Source: Histidinibacterium aquaticum | GTDB lineage: Bacteria; Pseudomonadota; Alphaproteobacteria; Rhodobacterales; Rhodobacteraceae | Direction of reading: 5' to 3' | Assembly: GCF_008710275.1 (NCBI RefSeq) | Contig: NZ_VYQE01000002.1 | Location: forward strand, 483,522 to 547,521 | Length of the DNA stretch: 64,000 bases | Shown: positions 25,858 through 34,483 of the stretch, piece by piece | How the letters are laid out: each line of letters begins with the position of its first letter | How positions within the stretch are numbered: position 1 is the stretch's first letter | Translations under genes and position numbers: made by a program | The notes under the pieces: model-generated | What the model saw: only the letters and a program-made list of their open reading frames with translations | Told to the model about the DNA's origin: nothing | The model's database searches: none

Positions 25858-26454
25858 ATGGCGCTGATCCTGATCCCGGCCGCCGGAGCCTCGTCCCGCA
25901 TGCGCGGCGAGGACAAGCTCCTGCGCGAGATCGACGGCGAGCCGCTGCTGCGGCGACAGGTCCGGGCGGCACTGGCGACGGGGCACCCTGCCCTCGTCAC
26001 CCTTCCGACGGACCGCCCGGCCCGGTGCGAGGCGCTCCGCGACTGGGGGCCCGATCTATCGTCGGAGATATTGCCCGACGCGAATGACGGCCTGTCACGA
26101 TCCCTGAAGGCCGGAGCGGCGGAAGCGGGCCGCCGCGGTCTCGACCTGCTCGTGCTCCTGCCCGACATGCCAGATATCGAGACCGAAGACATCGCGACCC
26201 TGCTCGCGGCCAAGGAACCGGGCGATATCGTCTGCCGCGCGACGGCCGAGGACGGAACGCCGGGGCACCCGGTTCTCTTCGACCGGAGCCTGCTTCCGGA
26301 CTTCGCCGACCTGAGCGGCGACCGTGGCGCGGCTTCGATCCTGAAACGGCATCCGCCAAAGCTCGTACCGCTGGCGGGAAATCGCGCCTGCCGGGACCTC
26401 GACACGCCCGAAGACTGGGCCGACTACATGGGAGAGAGGGCTAGACCTCGCTGA
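25858..26454 (+). CDS. MobA-like NTP-transferase
   Basis: The 198-residue protein starts with the nucleotidyltransferase glycine-rich loop LIPAAGASSRMRGEDKLL (residues 4-21) and has LLVLLPDMPDIETED around residue 100, the metal-binding Asp motif, followed by DGTPGHPVLFDRSL. This matches the MocA/MobA group that adds a nucleotide to molybdopterin. The ATG follows the upstream stop by only 4 bases. Neither molybdoenzyme nor cofactor genes are adjacent, so the exact substrate is uncertain. The 3' end overlaps the convergent Hint gene by 14 bases. Confidence 0.8.
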   Translation: MALILIPAAGASSRMRGEDKLLREIDGEPLLRRQVRAALATGHPALVTLPTDRPARCEALRDWGPDLSSEILPDANDGLSRSLKAGAAEAGRRGLDLLVLLPDMPDIETEDIATLLAAKEPGDIVCRATAEDGTPGHPVLFDRSLLPDFADLSGDRGAASILKRHPPKLVPLAGNRACRDLDTPEDWADYMGERARPR

Positions 26455-26983
26455 CGCGCTCCGGCACCGCGCGAAGGGCCGGGAAAAGCACGAAGAGGCC
26501 ATCTTCCTCCGCTGCCGGGCGGGCGCAGGTGAGGCTTTCGCTCCACGCGCCGTTAGTCAGCAGGATCACGGGGGCCGAGAGAACGATGTCGTAGACCGCG
26601 GCGGGAGCAGCCGCCTCGACCCCCTCGATCATCGTCAGGCAGCGTGCCTCGACAAAGACCTCGTCCGCGCCGAAGAATTCCCGCGCGATCTCACCGAAGA
26701 CCAGCACGGCGTGATCCGGCGCGACCGTCAGGTCGCTTTCGGGAAGGCCCGCACCGAGGCATCCCGTGCGGAGCGTCACGGCGCCCTCGGTCCCGATGGC
26801 CCGCGCCACGCCGATCACCGTCTGGAGCCCGAGATCCCGGGTGAGCACCCGGGCGCCCGGTTCGAGCTCCTCGACCAGGATTTCGCCGCGAAGCGTCGCC
26901 ACGCGCGTCCCCTCGGCCAGCCGCAGCCGCCCCTCTGCCGGAGCGCCCCGGTTGGTCGAAAAATCCTTTATGATCGCGGTCAT
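26441..26983 (-). CDS. Short Hint-domain protein without the catalytic cysteine
   Basis: About 180 residues that are almost entirely one Hint (Hedgehog/intein, Hint_2) domain. It aligns with the C-terminal Hint domain of the large neighbouring protein through GTRVATLRGEILVEELEPGARVLTRD, the LTVAPDHAVLVFG motif with a conserved His, and LLTNGAWSES. The position holding the nucleophilic Cys in the neighbour (CFTPGTAIAT) reads RLAEGTRVAT here, so self-cleavage is unlikely. The ATG at 26983 follows a GAGGAC site; ATGs at 27040 and 27079 would add N-terminal residues. Confidence 0.72.
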   Translation of the reverse strand: MTAIIKDFSTNRGAPAEGRLRLAEGTRVATLRGEILVEELEPGARVLTRDLGLQTVIGVARAIGTEGAVTLRTGCLGAGLPESDLTVAPDHAVLVFGEIAREFFGADEVFVEARCLTMIEGVEAAAPAAVYDIVLSAPVILLTNGAWSESLTCARPAAEEDGLFVLFPALRAVPERVSEV

Positions 26984-27293
26984 AGCGGCGTCCTCGGTGG
27001 TCTTCACGAGGCGATGCCCCGTGCCTTGGATATGCCGCATTTCCGCCCAACTTGCCAAGCGCAGCCGCATTCCGGCCACAAAGCGGCTCCAGTGCGCGGC
27101 TTTTCCGTCGATTGTCCCGCCTCTGGCACAACTTCCCCAAGGGCAATTTTACGCTTCTGCGAGTCGATTGAGCCCGCCGGAAAACCGCGCGCTGCCAGGA
27201 GGTTAGCCGCTCCCGCAGTCCTCCCCTCCCCTCGACAGGAAAAAAGGGGCCGCAAAGCGGCCCCTGTCACTCGTCCGACGCACCGGCGCGCGG
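26984..27293. other. Gap between the two Hint genes
   Basis: About 310 bases. It holds the possible upstream starts of the short Hint gene (27040, 27079) and the terminator of the large one at 27240-27265; otherwise no gene or clear promoter is seen. Confidence 0.5.
27240..27265 (-). terminator. Rho-independent terminator of the RTX-Hint gene
   Basis: Minus-strand perfect 9-bp stem AGGGGCCGC / GCGGCCCCT with a 3-nt loop, followed by six Us; it lies 28 bases after the stop. Confidence 0.88.
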
Positions 27294-29966
27294 CTATTCG
27301 GCCAGCAGGCGCGCCTCGTGCTTCTTCAGCACCTTGCGAGCCGCGGTGTAGCCCTCGAGCCCGCGCGCCTCGCGCAGCTCGGGGAACAGCGCGAAGATTT
27401 CGGCCCGCTGGTCGGTGTCGATCCCCTTCAGGCTCCAATCGCCGGGCTGGAAGCTCTCGGTCCAGGCGCCGTTCGACAGCACCACTTCGTGCCGGTCGAA
27501 CATGAAGTGGATGTAGGTCGTCGACAGCGTGTCGAGGCGATGGATCCCCGGCTTGCCGACGAGGTGCTTGGCAGAGGCCAGGACCTCGGTCTCGTCGAAG
27601 TAGAGCTGCGTGCGGTCGCTCGCGACGAGCACCCGGTGGTTGGGGCTCACCAGCATGTCGCGCTCCGGCAGCCCATGCCCGAGCGATCCGGCGGTGATCA
27701 GCACCGGCTTGAGATGGGCGTCGCGCACGAAGTCCGTGCCGCTCATCGTCTTGTGACCGAGCCAGCGGATCTCCTGGATGCCGTTGTCGCGGGTGATGAC
27801 GCGGTCGCCGACCTTGAGGTCCTCGACCAGCACCTCGCCGCGCGGGGTGGCGATCGCGGTACCTGGCGTGAAGCAGGGGATCACCTTCTCGATCTCCTCG
27901 AAGGTCATCGTCGTGCCGTCGAGGAAGTAGACCCGGCCGCTCTCCTCGCCGCCCGACCCGATCCCGTCGGTCGCGTCGTCGCGGTCGATGTAGTCGACGC
28001 CGGATCCGGTCAGGTCGAGCACGTCCCAGTCGTCGCTCTCGCCGTCGCCGTCGAGGTCCGGATCCTCGCCGCCGACCACCTTGTCGTCGGTCTGGCCGCC
28101 CAGGAAGAGGTCATTGTCGAGTCCGCCGTAGAGCTCGTCGGCCCCGCGGCCGTTGACGAAGGTGTCCTCGCCCTTGCCGCCGTAGACGGTGTCCTCGTCG
28201 TCGCCGTCGACGAGGCGGTCGTTGCCGTCGCCACCGTACATCGTGTCGTTGCCGGTGCCGCCCTTGACCACGTCGTCGCCGTCGCCGCCGTAGACGGTGT
28301 CGTTGCCGAACTCGCCCGAGACGGTGTCGTTGCCCTCGTCGCCGTGGGCCTCGTCGTCGCCGTAGCCGGTGTAGACCTCGTCGTCTCCCGCGCCGCCGTA
28401 GTAGGTGTCGTGGTCGGCGTTGTCGCGCTGCGAGCCGCGAACGTCGTCCATCTCGTCGTTGCCGTCGCCGCCGTAGGCGATGTCGTTGCCGGCCCCGCCG
28501 ATGATCCGGTCGTCGCCCGCGCCGCCGTACATCTCGTCGTCGCCGTCACCGCCGTCGATGTAGTCGTTGCCGGCGCCGTCGTGGGCGGGCGTCTCGGTCA
28601 CCGCGTCGAAGTAGACGTCGGAGATCCAGATGCTGGAGTTGTTGTAGCCCTCGCTGTGCTCCACGACGATCTTCGAGACGGGACCCTCGATGGTGACGAG
28701 CGAGGAGAACTTCTCGGAGTCGGTGTCATCGTAGGTGCCGACCCAGCCGGTCTTGACGGTGTTGCTGCCCTCGAACTCGAGCCCTTCGCCCTTGGTCAGG
28801 GTCACGGCGACTTCGTTGTTCTGAGTGTCGTAGGCCTTGATCGTGACCTTGCCGGAGCCGTCGATGTCGTTGATCCGGAAGTCGACGTTATGGACCTCCT
28901 TGTCGAAGCCGAACTGGTACTTGGCACGGCCGTAGTCGGCGTAGCTCAGGTCGGACCGGAAGCCGCTATCCGCGTCGATCTGCTCCGAGCCGTCGTCGAT
29001 CCCCTCGACGTACTGGGTCTCGTCCGAGAACTCGTGGCTGGCGCCGTGCGACGCCCAGACCTTGTCGAAGGTGACGCAGACGCTGCCGGTGTCCTGGCTG
29101 ACGTGGGTCACACGGTCGCCGTCGTCGATGTCGCCCTTGCCGTCGCTGTCGGTCAGCTTGTCCCACTCGAAGCTTTCGCGGGTCTTCTCCGTGCCCGGCA
29201 GATCCTTGTCGCCGTAGATCACGTCGTCGCCGTCGTTGCCCTTGAGCGTGTCGTTGCCCATGCCGCCGTAGATCGTGTCGTCGGCGGCGCCGGCGATCAC
29301 CGTGTCGTCGCCCTTGCCGGCAACGACGAGGTCCGCGTCACCGCCGTTGGGCAGCGCGTCGTCGTTGTCGATGCGGTCGCACTCGGGGTCGCCGTCGTAG
29401 GCGGCGTCGATCAGGTCGTCGCCGTCGGTGCCCTCGACCGTTCCGTCATAGGTGCAATCGTCCGCCGGCTCGGGCACCGAGTAGCTGACGTTGTCGAGTG
29501 CGCCGGAGCCGTGGAACTGGACTTCCATCTTCGCCACGCCGTCGAACTCCGAGAGGTCCACGTCGCACTGGCCGTTGTTGGAGGTCTGCACCCACTTCGT
29601 GCCGATCAGGGCGTCGTCGGCGTCGTAGAGCTTGATCTTCGCGCCTTCCTCGACATCCAGCAGCGTGATCGAGGTCATGTCGACCGGCTCTTCGAAGTCG
29701 AAGCCGATGACCCCGCCGTGTGCCTCGTCGTCGGGGTCGCATTCGTCGCCGTCCTCGGAGACGATGAGCACCTTGCCGAGGTTGTCGGTCTTGAGGTCCC
29801 AGTCGCCGCCGGTGGGCCGGGCGCTGTCGAAGATCATCGCCGGGCTGTGCGCGTCGTTCTCCTTGCCGTCGACGAGGGAATAGATGCGGACGCCCTGGGC
29901 GGCGTACTGATCCTCGATCACGTCACCCCTGGAGAACTCCTCGAAAGTCAGTTTCACGTCCGTCAT
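27294..29966 (-). CDS. RTX-repeat protein with C-terminal Hint domain
   Basis: A very acidic 890-residue protein. Residues 1-175 and about 260-460 look like beta-sandwich (jelly-roll) domains; about 180-260 and 463-640 carry RTX nonapeptide repeats (GGxGxDxxY, such as GGDGDDEMYGGAGDD) that bind calcium; a Hint_2 domain begins with Cys at about residue 698 (CFTPGTAIATPRGE) and has its SPNHRVLV histidine motif. RTX proteins are normally secreted by type I systems, usually by a C-terminal signal; no T1SS genes are adjacent. The ATG at 29966 was chosen over an upstream frame. The role may be adhesive or hydrolytic. Confidence 0.85.
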   Translation of the reverse strand: MTDVKLTFEEFSRGDVIEDQYAAQGVRIYSLVDGKENDAHSPAMIFDSARPTGGDWDLKTDNLGKVLIVSEDGDECDPDDEAHGGVIGFDFEEPVDMTSITLLDVEEGAKIKLYDADDALIGTKWVQTSNNGQCDVDLSEFDGVAKMEVQFHGSGALDNVSYSVPEPADDCTYDGTVEGTDGDDLIDAAYDGDPECDRIDNDDALPNGGDADLVVAGKGDDTVIAGAADDTIYGGMGNDTLKGNDGDDVIYGDKDLPGTEKTRESFEWDKLTDSDGKGDIDDGDRVTHVSQDTGSVCVTFDKVWASHGASHEFSDETQYVEGIDDGSEQIDADSGFRSDLSYADYGRAKYQFGFDKEVHNVDFRINDIDGSGKVTIKAYDTQNNEVAVTLTKGEGLEFEGSNTVKTGWVGTYDDTDSEKFSSLVTIEGPVSKIVVEHSEGYNNSSIWISDVYFDAVTETPAHDGAGNDYIDGGDGDDEMYGGAGDDRIIGGAGNDIAYGGDGNDEMDDVRGSQRDNADHDTYYGGAGDDEVYTGYGDDEAHGDEGNDTVSGEFGNDTVYGGDGDDVVKGGTGNDTMYGGDGNDRLVDGDDEDTVYGGKGEDTFVNGRGADELYGGLDNDLFLGGQTDDKVVGGEDPDLDGDGESDDWDVLDLTGSGVDYIDRDDATDGIGSGGEESGRVYFLDGTTMTFEEIEKVIPCFTPGTAIATPRGEVLVEDLKVGDRVITRDNGIQEIRWLGHKTMSGTDFVRDAHLKPVLITAGSLGHGLPERDMLVSPNHRVLVASDRTQLYFDETEVLASAKHLVGKPGIHRLDTLSTTYIHFMFDRHEVVLSNGAWTESFQPGDWSLKGIDTDQRAEIFALFPELREARGLEGYTAARKVLKKHEARLLAE

Positions 29967-30572
29967 CTTCAACTCCGTTATCCCTTCGCGCGACCGCACC
30001 GGCCCGCTCGCCAGAAAAGGCGGCGCCCCGAAAAGGGACACCTCTCCCTGCCCCGTCCAAAGCCCATCGGACGGGATCGGCCGCTCGCACGGCGCGCCGG
30101 GTTCGAGAAACCCGCAGACATCTATGGTTCCGGCGGATCGTCGGACGACGCGCCGAGGTCACCCCCAGTGACCAAGCCCCCCAGCCGGGCAAAGACGTGA
30201 TACGGCGTTACCCGGCGCCGACAAAGAACAAAGTTGTCGGGAATGCGGCGTCCCGCGCCGCTTTCGGCCCGCCTTTCGCCCCATTTCGGCCCCCTTTCTC
30301 CCGACGGATCGTGGACAATTCTGTCGGAAGGGACGCCCTCACGGGGGTGTTATTAGCGGATAAGGATGCAATCGCGGCGATTTCGCCGGGTCTTCTTCCG
30401 TGACTGTTTCCAAATCGGGGACGCGGCAGGGTCCGCGAACATGACCTGACGGCAACTAAATCGGAGGAGCTACTCTGCCCAGGTCGTCATCGCTGGAGAA
30501 CCAATCTTGGTCACGCCGTGCGATTGACCCAATCTTGACAAATTTCCCGTCGAATCAGCCGTTCTGCCGCCC
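29967..30572. other. Long intergenic region upstream of the RTX-Hint gene
   Basis: About 600 bases with lower GC than the surroundings. It contains a 7-bp-stem hairpin at 30218-30240 (CCGACAA / TTGTCGG) and a 9-base direct repeat CCAATCTTG at 30501-30509 and 30529-30537, spaced 28 bases. No convincing gene or promoter was found; it probably carries the regulatory region of the RTX-Hint gene. Confidence 0.4.
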
Positions 30573-30974
30573 TCAGCCCAGCCGTTCGAGGTTGTCTCCG
30601 GTCAGCGAGACCCAGGCGCACCGGCGCATCGGATCGTAGACCGATACGGTAGGCTCAGGGAAATCCGGATCGGCGAAACCGCCCACAGGGACTGCGACGA
30701 AGCCCGGCGCATCGGAATTCTCGTAGTGAACGGTCGAGCCGCAGTCCGGGCAGAAGTGGAAGCGCAGCCGGCTGCCCTCGTCCCCGACCCGCTCGAAAAC
30801 CTTCGACCGGCCCTCGATACGCACCCGGCCCTCGGGATAGCGCGCGTTCCAACTGAAGGCGCTCCCGGTGCGCCGCTTGCATTCCAGGCAATGGCAGACG
30901 GAGACCCGGACCGGCTCCCCTTCGCAGAGGATCTGCAATTGCCCGCAGGAGCAACTCGCGCATCGCGTGATCAT
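30573..30974 (-). CDS. GFA-family protein
   Basis: A 133-residue protein of the GFA (glutathione-dependent formaldehyde-activating enzyme / CENP-V) family with the zinc-binding cysteines CASCSCG near residue 5, CHCLECKRRTGSAFSW at about 33, and CPDCGSTVHYEN near 80. Members bind zinc; only some condense formaldehyde with glutathione. An AGAGGAGAG ribosome site precedes the ATG, and that site begins immediately after the CCA end of the tRNA-Leu gene on the same strand, which suggests they share a transcript. Confidence 0.9.
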   Translation of the reverse strand: MITRCASCSCGQLQILCEGEPVRVSVCHCLECKRRTGSAFSWNARYPEGRVRIEGRSKVFERVGDEGSRLRFHFCPDCGSTVHYENSDAPGFVAVPVGGFADPDFPEPTVSVYDPMRRCAWVSLTGDNLERLG

Positions 30975-30989
30975 GGGCGCTCTCTCCTC

Positions 30990-31075
30990 TGGTACCGGTG
31001 GTCGGACTCGAACCGACACGATGTTGCCATCGGGGGATTTTGAATCCCCTGCGTCTACCATTCCGCCACACCGGC
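30990..31075 (-). tRNA. tRNA-Leu (CAA anticodon)
   Basis: The minus strand folds as a class II tRNA: 7-bp acceptor stem GCCGGTG / CACCGGT with a G-U first pair, anticodon stem GGGGA/TCCCC around loop TTCAAAA (CAA), a long variable arm, T-loop GGTTCGAGTCC, discriminator A and an encoded CCA. Confidence 0.96.
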
Positions 31076-31083
31076 CCACGCTC

Positions 31084-31112
31084 CGGTTACCGCCAGCCCC
31101 GCGATGCGTCAA
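31084..31112 (-). promoter_or_regulatory. Candidate promoter of tRNA-Leu
   Basis: Minus-strand TTGACG (31107-31112) lies 17 bases from a weak TAACCG -10 box. The mature tRNA begins 9 bases downstream. Confidence 0.45.
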
Positions 31113-31182
31113 CGCCGCCATTGACCCCGGCGGACGCGAGTGGCCTAAGAGGCCGCAAAGACACCGGGCAGTGCGCAGCTTC

Positions 31183-31761
31183 ATGATCCGACGCCTCTAC
31201 GACTGGACGATCGCCCTGGCCGATACGCGCCACGCGATGTGGGCCCTGGCCATCGTCGCCTTCCTGGAAAGCTCGATCTTTCCGATCCCGCCGGACGTAC
31301 TCATGATCCCGATGATCCTGGCGCGGCCCTCGCGCGCCTTCGTCATCGCCGGGCTCGCGACGGTCGCCTCGGTGACCGGGGGCCTGGCCGGATACTGGAT
31401 CGGCTTTGCGCTGGAGGATGCCGTCGCCCGGCCGATTCTCGAGTTCTACGGCAAGGGCGTGGAGTTCGACGCCTTCGGCGAGCGGTTCGCGGCCTACGGG
31501 CCCTGGGCAGTCCTCGTCGCGGGGATCACGCCCTTCCCCTTCAAGGTCATCACCATCGCCTCGGGCATCTTCGCCCTCAACATCTGGGTCTTCACGCTCT
31601 CCGCCCTGGTGGCCCGGGCCCTGCGCTTCTTCATCGTGGCGGCGCTGCTCTGGAAGTTCGGCGCCCCTGTCCGCGACTTCATCGAGCGTCGGCTCGGCCT
31701 CGTCTTCACCCTCTTCTGCATCATTCTGATAGGCGGCTTCTTCGCCGTGACATGGCTATGA
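31183..31761 (+). CDS. DedA-like (VTT domain) membrane protein
   Basis: A 192-residue membrane protein with about five hydrophobic segments. The FLESSIFPIPPDVLMIPMIL motif near residue 30, GGLAGYWIGFALEDA, and the PFPFKVITIASGIF loop are YqaA/DedA signatures. Family members are linked to undecaprenyl-phosphate and lipid translocation and proton homeostasis. The ATG is followed by the membrane-protein start, and the stop overlaps the dsbB start by 4 bases (ATGA), so the two are translationally coupled. Confidence 0.83.
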   Translation: MIRRLYDWTIALADTRHAMWALAIVAFLESSIFPIPPDVLMIPMILARPSRAFVIAGLATVASVTGGLAGYWIGFALEDAVARPILEFYGKGVEFDAFGERFAAYGPWAVLVAGITPFPFKVITIASGIFALNIWVFTLSALVARALRFFIVAALLWKFGAPVRDFIERRLGLVFTLFCIILIGGFFAVTWL

Positions 31762-32234
31762 CACGCATCCAGCTCATCCTACTCGCCGCCGGCGGCTCCC
31801 TCGCGCTCCTGGCCGGTGCCTTCCTCTTCCAGACGCTGGGCTACGCGCCCTGCAAGATGTGCCTGTGGCAGCGCTGGCCCCATGCGGTCGCGATCGCGGC
31901 GGGCGCGCTGGCGGTGGTGATCGCCCCCCGGGTCTTTGCCGTCATCGGCGGGCTGGCGGCCCTCACGACGGCCGGGATCGGCATCTACCATACCGGCGTC
32001 GAGCGCGGATGGTGGGAAGGGCCCTCGTCCTGCACCGGCGACGCGGGAGGGCTGAGCGGCATGGACAGCAGCGCCCTGCTTCCGGGCGCCGATGTCGACC
32101 CGGTGGTCCTCTGCGACGAGGTCGTGTGGGAGCTCTTCGGCCTGTCGATGGCGAGCTGGAACGCCTCGCTCTCGCTCGCCCTCGCGGTGATCTGGTTTAT
32201 CGCCGCGACGACCCGCTCTCAGCCGAGCGCGTAA
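31758..32234 (+). CDS. dsbB: Disulfide bond formation protein DsbB
   Basis: A 158-residue inner-membrane protein with about four helices. It has the quinone-reducing CxxC motif (APCKMCLWQRWPH, residues 31-35) and a second periplasmic Cys pair (SSCTGDAGG and VLCDEVVWELFGLSMASWN). It re-oxidises periplasmic DsbA with ubiquinone. An alternative ATG at 31752 would add two residues. Its last 16 bases overlap the convergent phoB gene. Confidence 0.88.
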   Translation: MTRIQLILLAAGGSLALLAGAFLFQTLGYAPCKMCLWQRWPHAVAIAAGALAVVIAPRVFAVIGGLAALTTAGIGIYHTGVERGWWEGPSSCTGDAGGLSGMDSSALLPGADVDPVVLCDEVVWELFGLSMASWNASLSLALAVIWFIAATTRSQPSA

Positions 32235-32911
32235 CCCGCGCCGCGCACCGTCCGGACGGGGTCCGTGCCGCCGTGCTGGGTCAGGACCTTGCGCAGGCGG
32301 CCGATGTGGACATCCACGGTGCGGGTGTCGACGTAGATGTCGCGGCCCCAGACCCGGTCGAGCAGCTGCTCGCGCGACCACACGCGGCCGGGCTTCTCCA
32401 TGAAGGTCGAGAGCAGCCGGAACTCGGTCGGGCCGAGCTTCAGCGGCTTGTCCGCCCGGCTGACGCGGTAAGTCTCGCTGTCGAGCCGGATGTCGTCGAA
32501 CTCGAGCACCTGCCCCACGGTCGAGGGCCGGACGCGCCGGAGCTGGGTGCGGACCCGCGCCATCAGCTCGGAGACCGAGTAGGGCTTGACCACGTAGTCG
32601 TCGGCCCCGGTTTCGAGACCCCGCACCCGGTCCACTTCCTCGGACCGGGCCGAGAGCATGATGATCGGCACGTCCCGCGTCTCGGGCCGGGTCTTGAGCT
32701 GGCGGCAGACCTCGATGCCCGAGAGCGTCGGCAGCATCCAGTCGAGCACGATCACGTCCGGCGCATCCTCGTCGACCAGGACCAGGGCCTGTTCGCCGTC
32801 CTCCGCCTGCGAGGTGCGAAAGCCCTCCGCCTCTAGGTTGTAGCCCAGGACTTCTCTCTGGGCCGGTTCGTCGTCCACGATCAGGACGTGGGGCTGGGCG
32901 GAGGGGCTCAT
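32219..32911 (-). CDS. phoB: Phosphate regulon response regulator PhoB
   Basis: The 230-residue OmpR-family regulator has receiver domain Asp57 (IVLDWMLP), switch residues (LSARSEE) and a winged-helix effector domain (LKLGPTEFRLLSTFMEKPGRVWSREQLLDRVWG, residues about 155-187, and TVDVHIGRLRKVL). When phosphorylated by PhoR it binds Pho boxes and activates phosphate-starvation genes. It is the last gene of the phoR-pstSCAB-phoU-phoB cluster, and lies 12 bases after phoU. Confidence 0.96.
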   Translation of the reverse strand: MSPSAQPHVLIVDDEPAQREVLGYNLEAEGFRTSQAEDGEQALVLVDEDAPDVIVLDWMLPTLSGIEVCRQLKTRPETRDVPIIMLSARSEEVDRVRGLETGADDYVVKPYSVSELMARVRTQLRRVRPSTVGQVLEFDDIRLDSETYRVSRADKPLKLGPTEFRLLSTFMEKPGRVWSREQLLDRVWGRDIYVDTRTVDVHIGRLRKVLTQHGGTDPVRTVRGAGYALG

Positions 32912-32923
32912 GGTCTCGGTCTC

Positions 32924-33667
32924 TTACTCGCCTTTGTCGTCGGAGGCCTCGGCCCGCATGTAGGGCGTCTCGTCGCCCTTGGGCCGGCTGTCGTCGGGCA
33001 TCTTCGCCGTGACGAGGTAGATCACCTGTTCGGCCATGTTGGTCACCAGATCGCCCATACGCTCGATGTTCTTGGCGATGAAGTGCAGGTGCATGCAGCC
33101 CGTGATGTTGCGCGGATCCTCCATCATGAAGGTGAGGAACTCGCGGAAGATGGCGTTGTACATCTGGTCGACGTCGTGGTCGCGCTGCCGCACGTCCTCG
33201 GCCAGCTCCGCGTCGCGGCGCACGTAGGCGTCGAGCGTGTCCTTCAGCATCAGCTGGACCTCGCGCGCCATCCGCCGCAGGGCGCTGTCGGCACCGGGAA
33301 GCGGGCGCATCTCGACGAGGACGGAGGTCCGCTTGGCCATGTTCTTGGCGTAGTCGCCCACCCGCTCCAGGCTGCCGGAGAGCCGGAAGACCGTCAGCAG
33401 CACGCGCAGGTCCTGGCTGACCGGCCCGCGGATCGCGATGGTGCGGGCGCATTCCTCGTTGATCTGGACCTCGAGCTCGTCGACGGTCCGGTCGCCGGCG
33501 CGGACCTTCTCGGCCAGTTCCACGTCGCGCGTCTCCAGCGCACGGGCGCTGTCGAGGATCGCGGCCTCCACGAGGCCGCCCATCCGCATCACCAGTGCCT
33601 GGATCGCTTCGAGGTCACGGTCGTAGGCGGAAACGATATGCTCTTGATCGGAATACATGGGGCTCAT
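32924..33667 (-). CDS. phoU: Phosphate transport regulator PhoU
   Basis: A 247-residue all-helical protein made of two tandem PhoU three-helix repeats. The start [22 protein letters not shown] and the [23 protein letters not shown] and [12 protein letters not shown] segments carry the metal-binding (E/D)xxxD motifs of the family. It links the Pst transporter to PhoR and dampens phosphate signalling. The ATG at 33667 overlaps the pstB stop (ATGA); a second ATG three codons on is an alternative start. Confidence 0.95.
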   Translation of the reverse strand: MSPMYSDQEHIVSAYDRDLEAIQALVMRMGGLVEAAILDSARALETRDVELAEKVRAGDRTVDELEVQINEECARTIAIRGPVSQDLRVLLTVFRLSGSLERVGDYAKNMAKRTSVLVEMRPLPGADSALRRMAREVQLMLKDTLDAYVRRDAELAEDVRQRDHDVDQMYNAIFREFLTFMMEDPRNITGCMHLHFIAKNIERMGDLVTNMAEQVIYLVTAKMPDDSRPKGDETPYMRAEASDDKGE

Positions 33668-34461
33668 CCAATACGGCCCGAGATGTAGCTCTCTGTCCGG
33701 CTATCCTCGGGATTGGTGAAAATCTTCCCGGTCTCGTCGAATTCCACGAGGTTGCCGAGATGGAAGAAGGCGGTCTTCTGGCTGACCCGCGCGGCCTGCT
33801 GCATCGAGTGGGTCACGATCACGACCGAGTAGTTGGTCCGCAGCTCGTCGATCAGCTCTTCCACCTGGCCGGTGGCGATCGGGTCGAGCGCCGAGCAGGG
33901 TTCGTCCATCAGCAGGACCTCGGGCTCGGTCGCGACCGCCCGCGCAATGCAGAGCCGCTGCTGCTGGCCGCCCGAGAGACCGGTGCCCGGCGCCTGCAGG
34001 CGGTCCTTGGCCTCGTCCCAGAGCGCGGCGCGGCGCAGCGACTTCTCGACGATCTCGTCCAGCTCGGCGCGGTTCTTGGCCATGCCGTGGATGCGGGGAC
34101 CATAGGCCACGTTGTCGTAGATCGACTTCGGAAACGGGTTGGGCTTCTGGAAGACCATGCCGACCTTCGCGCGCAGCTGCACCGGGTCGACGCGCTTGTC
34201 GTAGATGTCCTCGCCGTCGAGCAGGATGGTCCCCTCCACCCGCGCGATGTCGATGGTGTCGTTCATGCGGTTGAGGCAGCGCAGAAAGGTCGACTTGCCG
34301 CAGCCAGAGGGTCCGATGAAGGCGGTGACCGTGTTGTCCTCGATCTCCACGTCCACGTCCTTGATGGCGTGCGTCTCGCCATAATAGACCTGCACGTTCT
34401 TCGCAGAGATCTTGATCTCTTTCTGGTCCACGCTTCTCTCCGTGAGTCTCTGGTCGTCCAT
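33664..34461 (-). CDS. pstB: Phosphate ABC transporter ATP-binding protein PstB
   Basis: The 265-residue ATPase has Walker [10 protein letters not shown], signature LSGGQQQRL, Walker [14 protein letters not shown] and the H-loop [12 protein letters not shown]. It powers high-affinity phosphate import with PstC, PstA and PstS. The C-terminal [12 protein letters not shown] is the PstB-specific end. It lies 22 bases after pstA and its stop overlaps the phoU start. Confidence 0.97.
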   Translation of the reverse strand: MDDQRLTERSVDQKEIKISAKNVQVYYGETHAIKDVDVEIEDNTVTAFIGPSGCGKSTFLRCLNRMNDTIDIARVEGTILLDGEDIYDKRVDPVQLRAKVGMVFQKPNPFPKSIYDNVAYGPRIHGMAKNRAELDEIVEKSLRRAALWDEAKDRLQAPGTGLSGGQQQRLCIARAVATEPEVLLMDEPCSALDPIATGQVEELIDELRTNYSVVIVTHSMQQAARVSQKTAFFHLGNLVEFDETGKIFTNPEDSRTESYISGRIG

Positions 34462-34483
34462 CTCGGGACCCCCTTGTCGTTTC

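Noticed and set aside
23418-26405. A 995-codon minus-strand frame opposite the dimethylglycine-dehydrogenase-like gene
   Set aside because: Shadow frame created by high-GC codon bias; the plus-strand gene has clear domains.
28040-28560. Repeated GC-rich units resembling a CRISPR or tandem repeat
   Set aside because: They are the coding repeats of the RTX nonapeptides, in phase with the reading frame, without constant repeats and unique spacers.
27318-30200. A 960-codon open frame on the plus strand opposite the RTX-Hint gene
   Set aside because: It mirrors the Gly/Asp-rich RTX codons; the translation is low-complexity Val/Ala/Asp and lacks any domain or ribosome site.
30197-30403. Possible small gene in the gap upstream of the RTX-Hint gene
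   Set aside because: No ribosome site, no recognisable composition, and it overlaps a hairpin.
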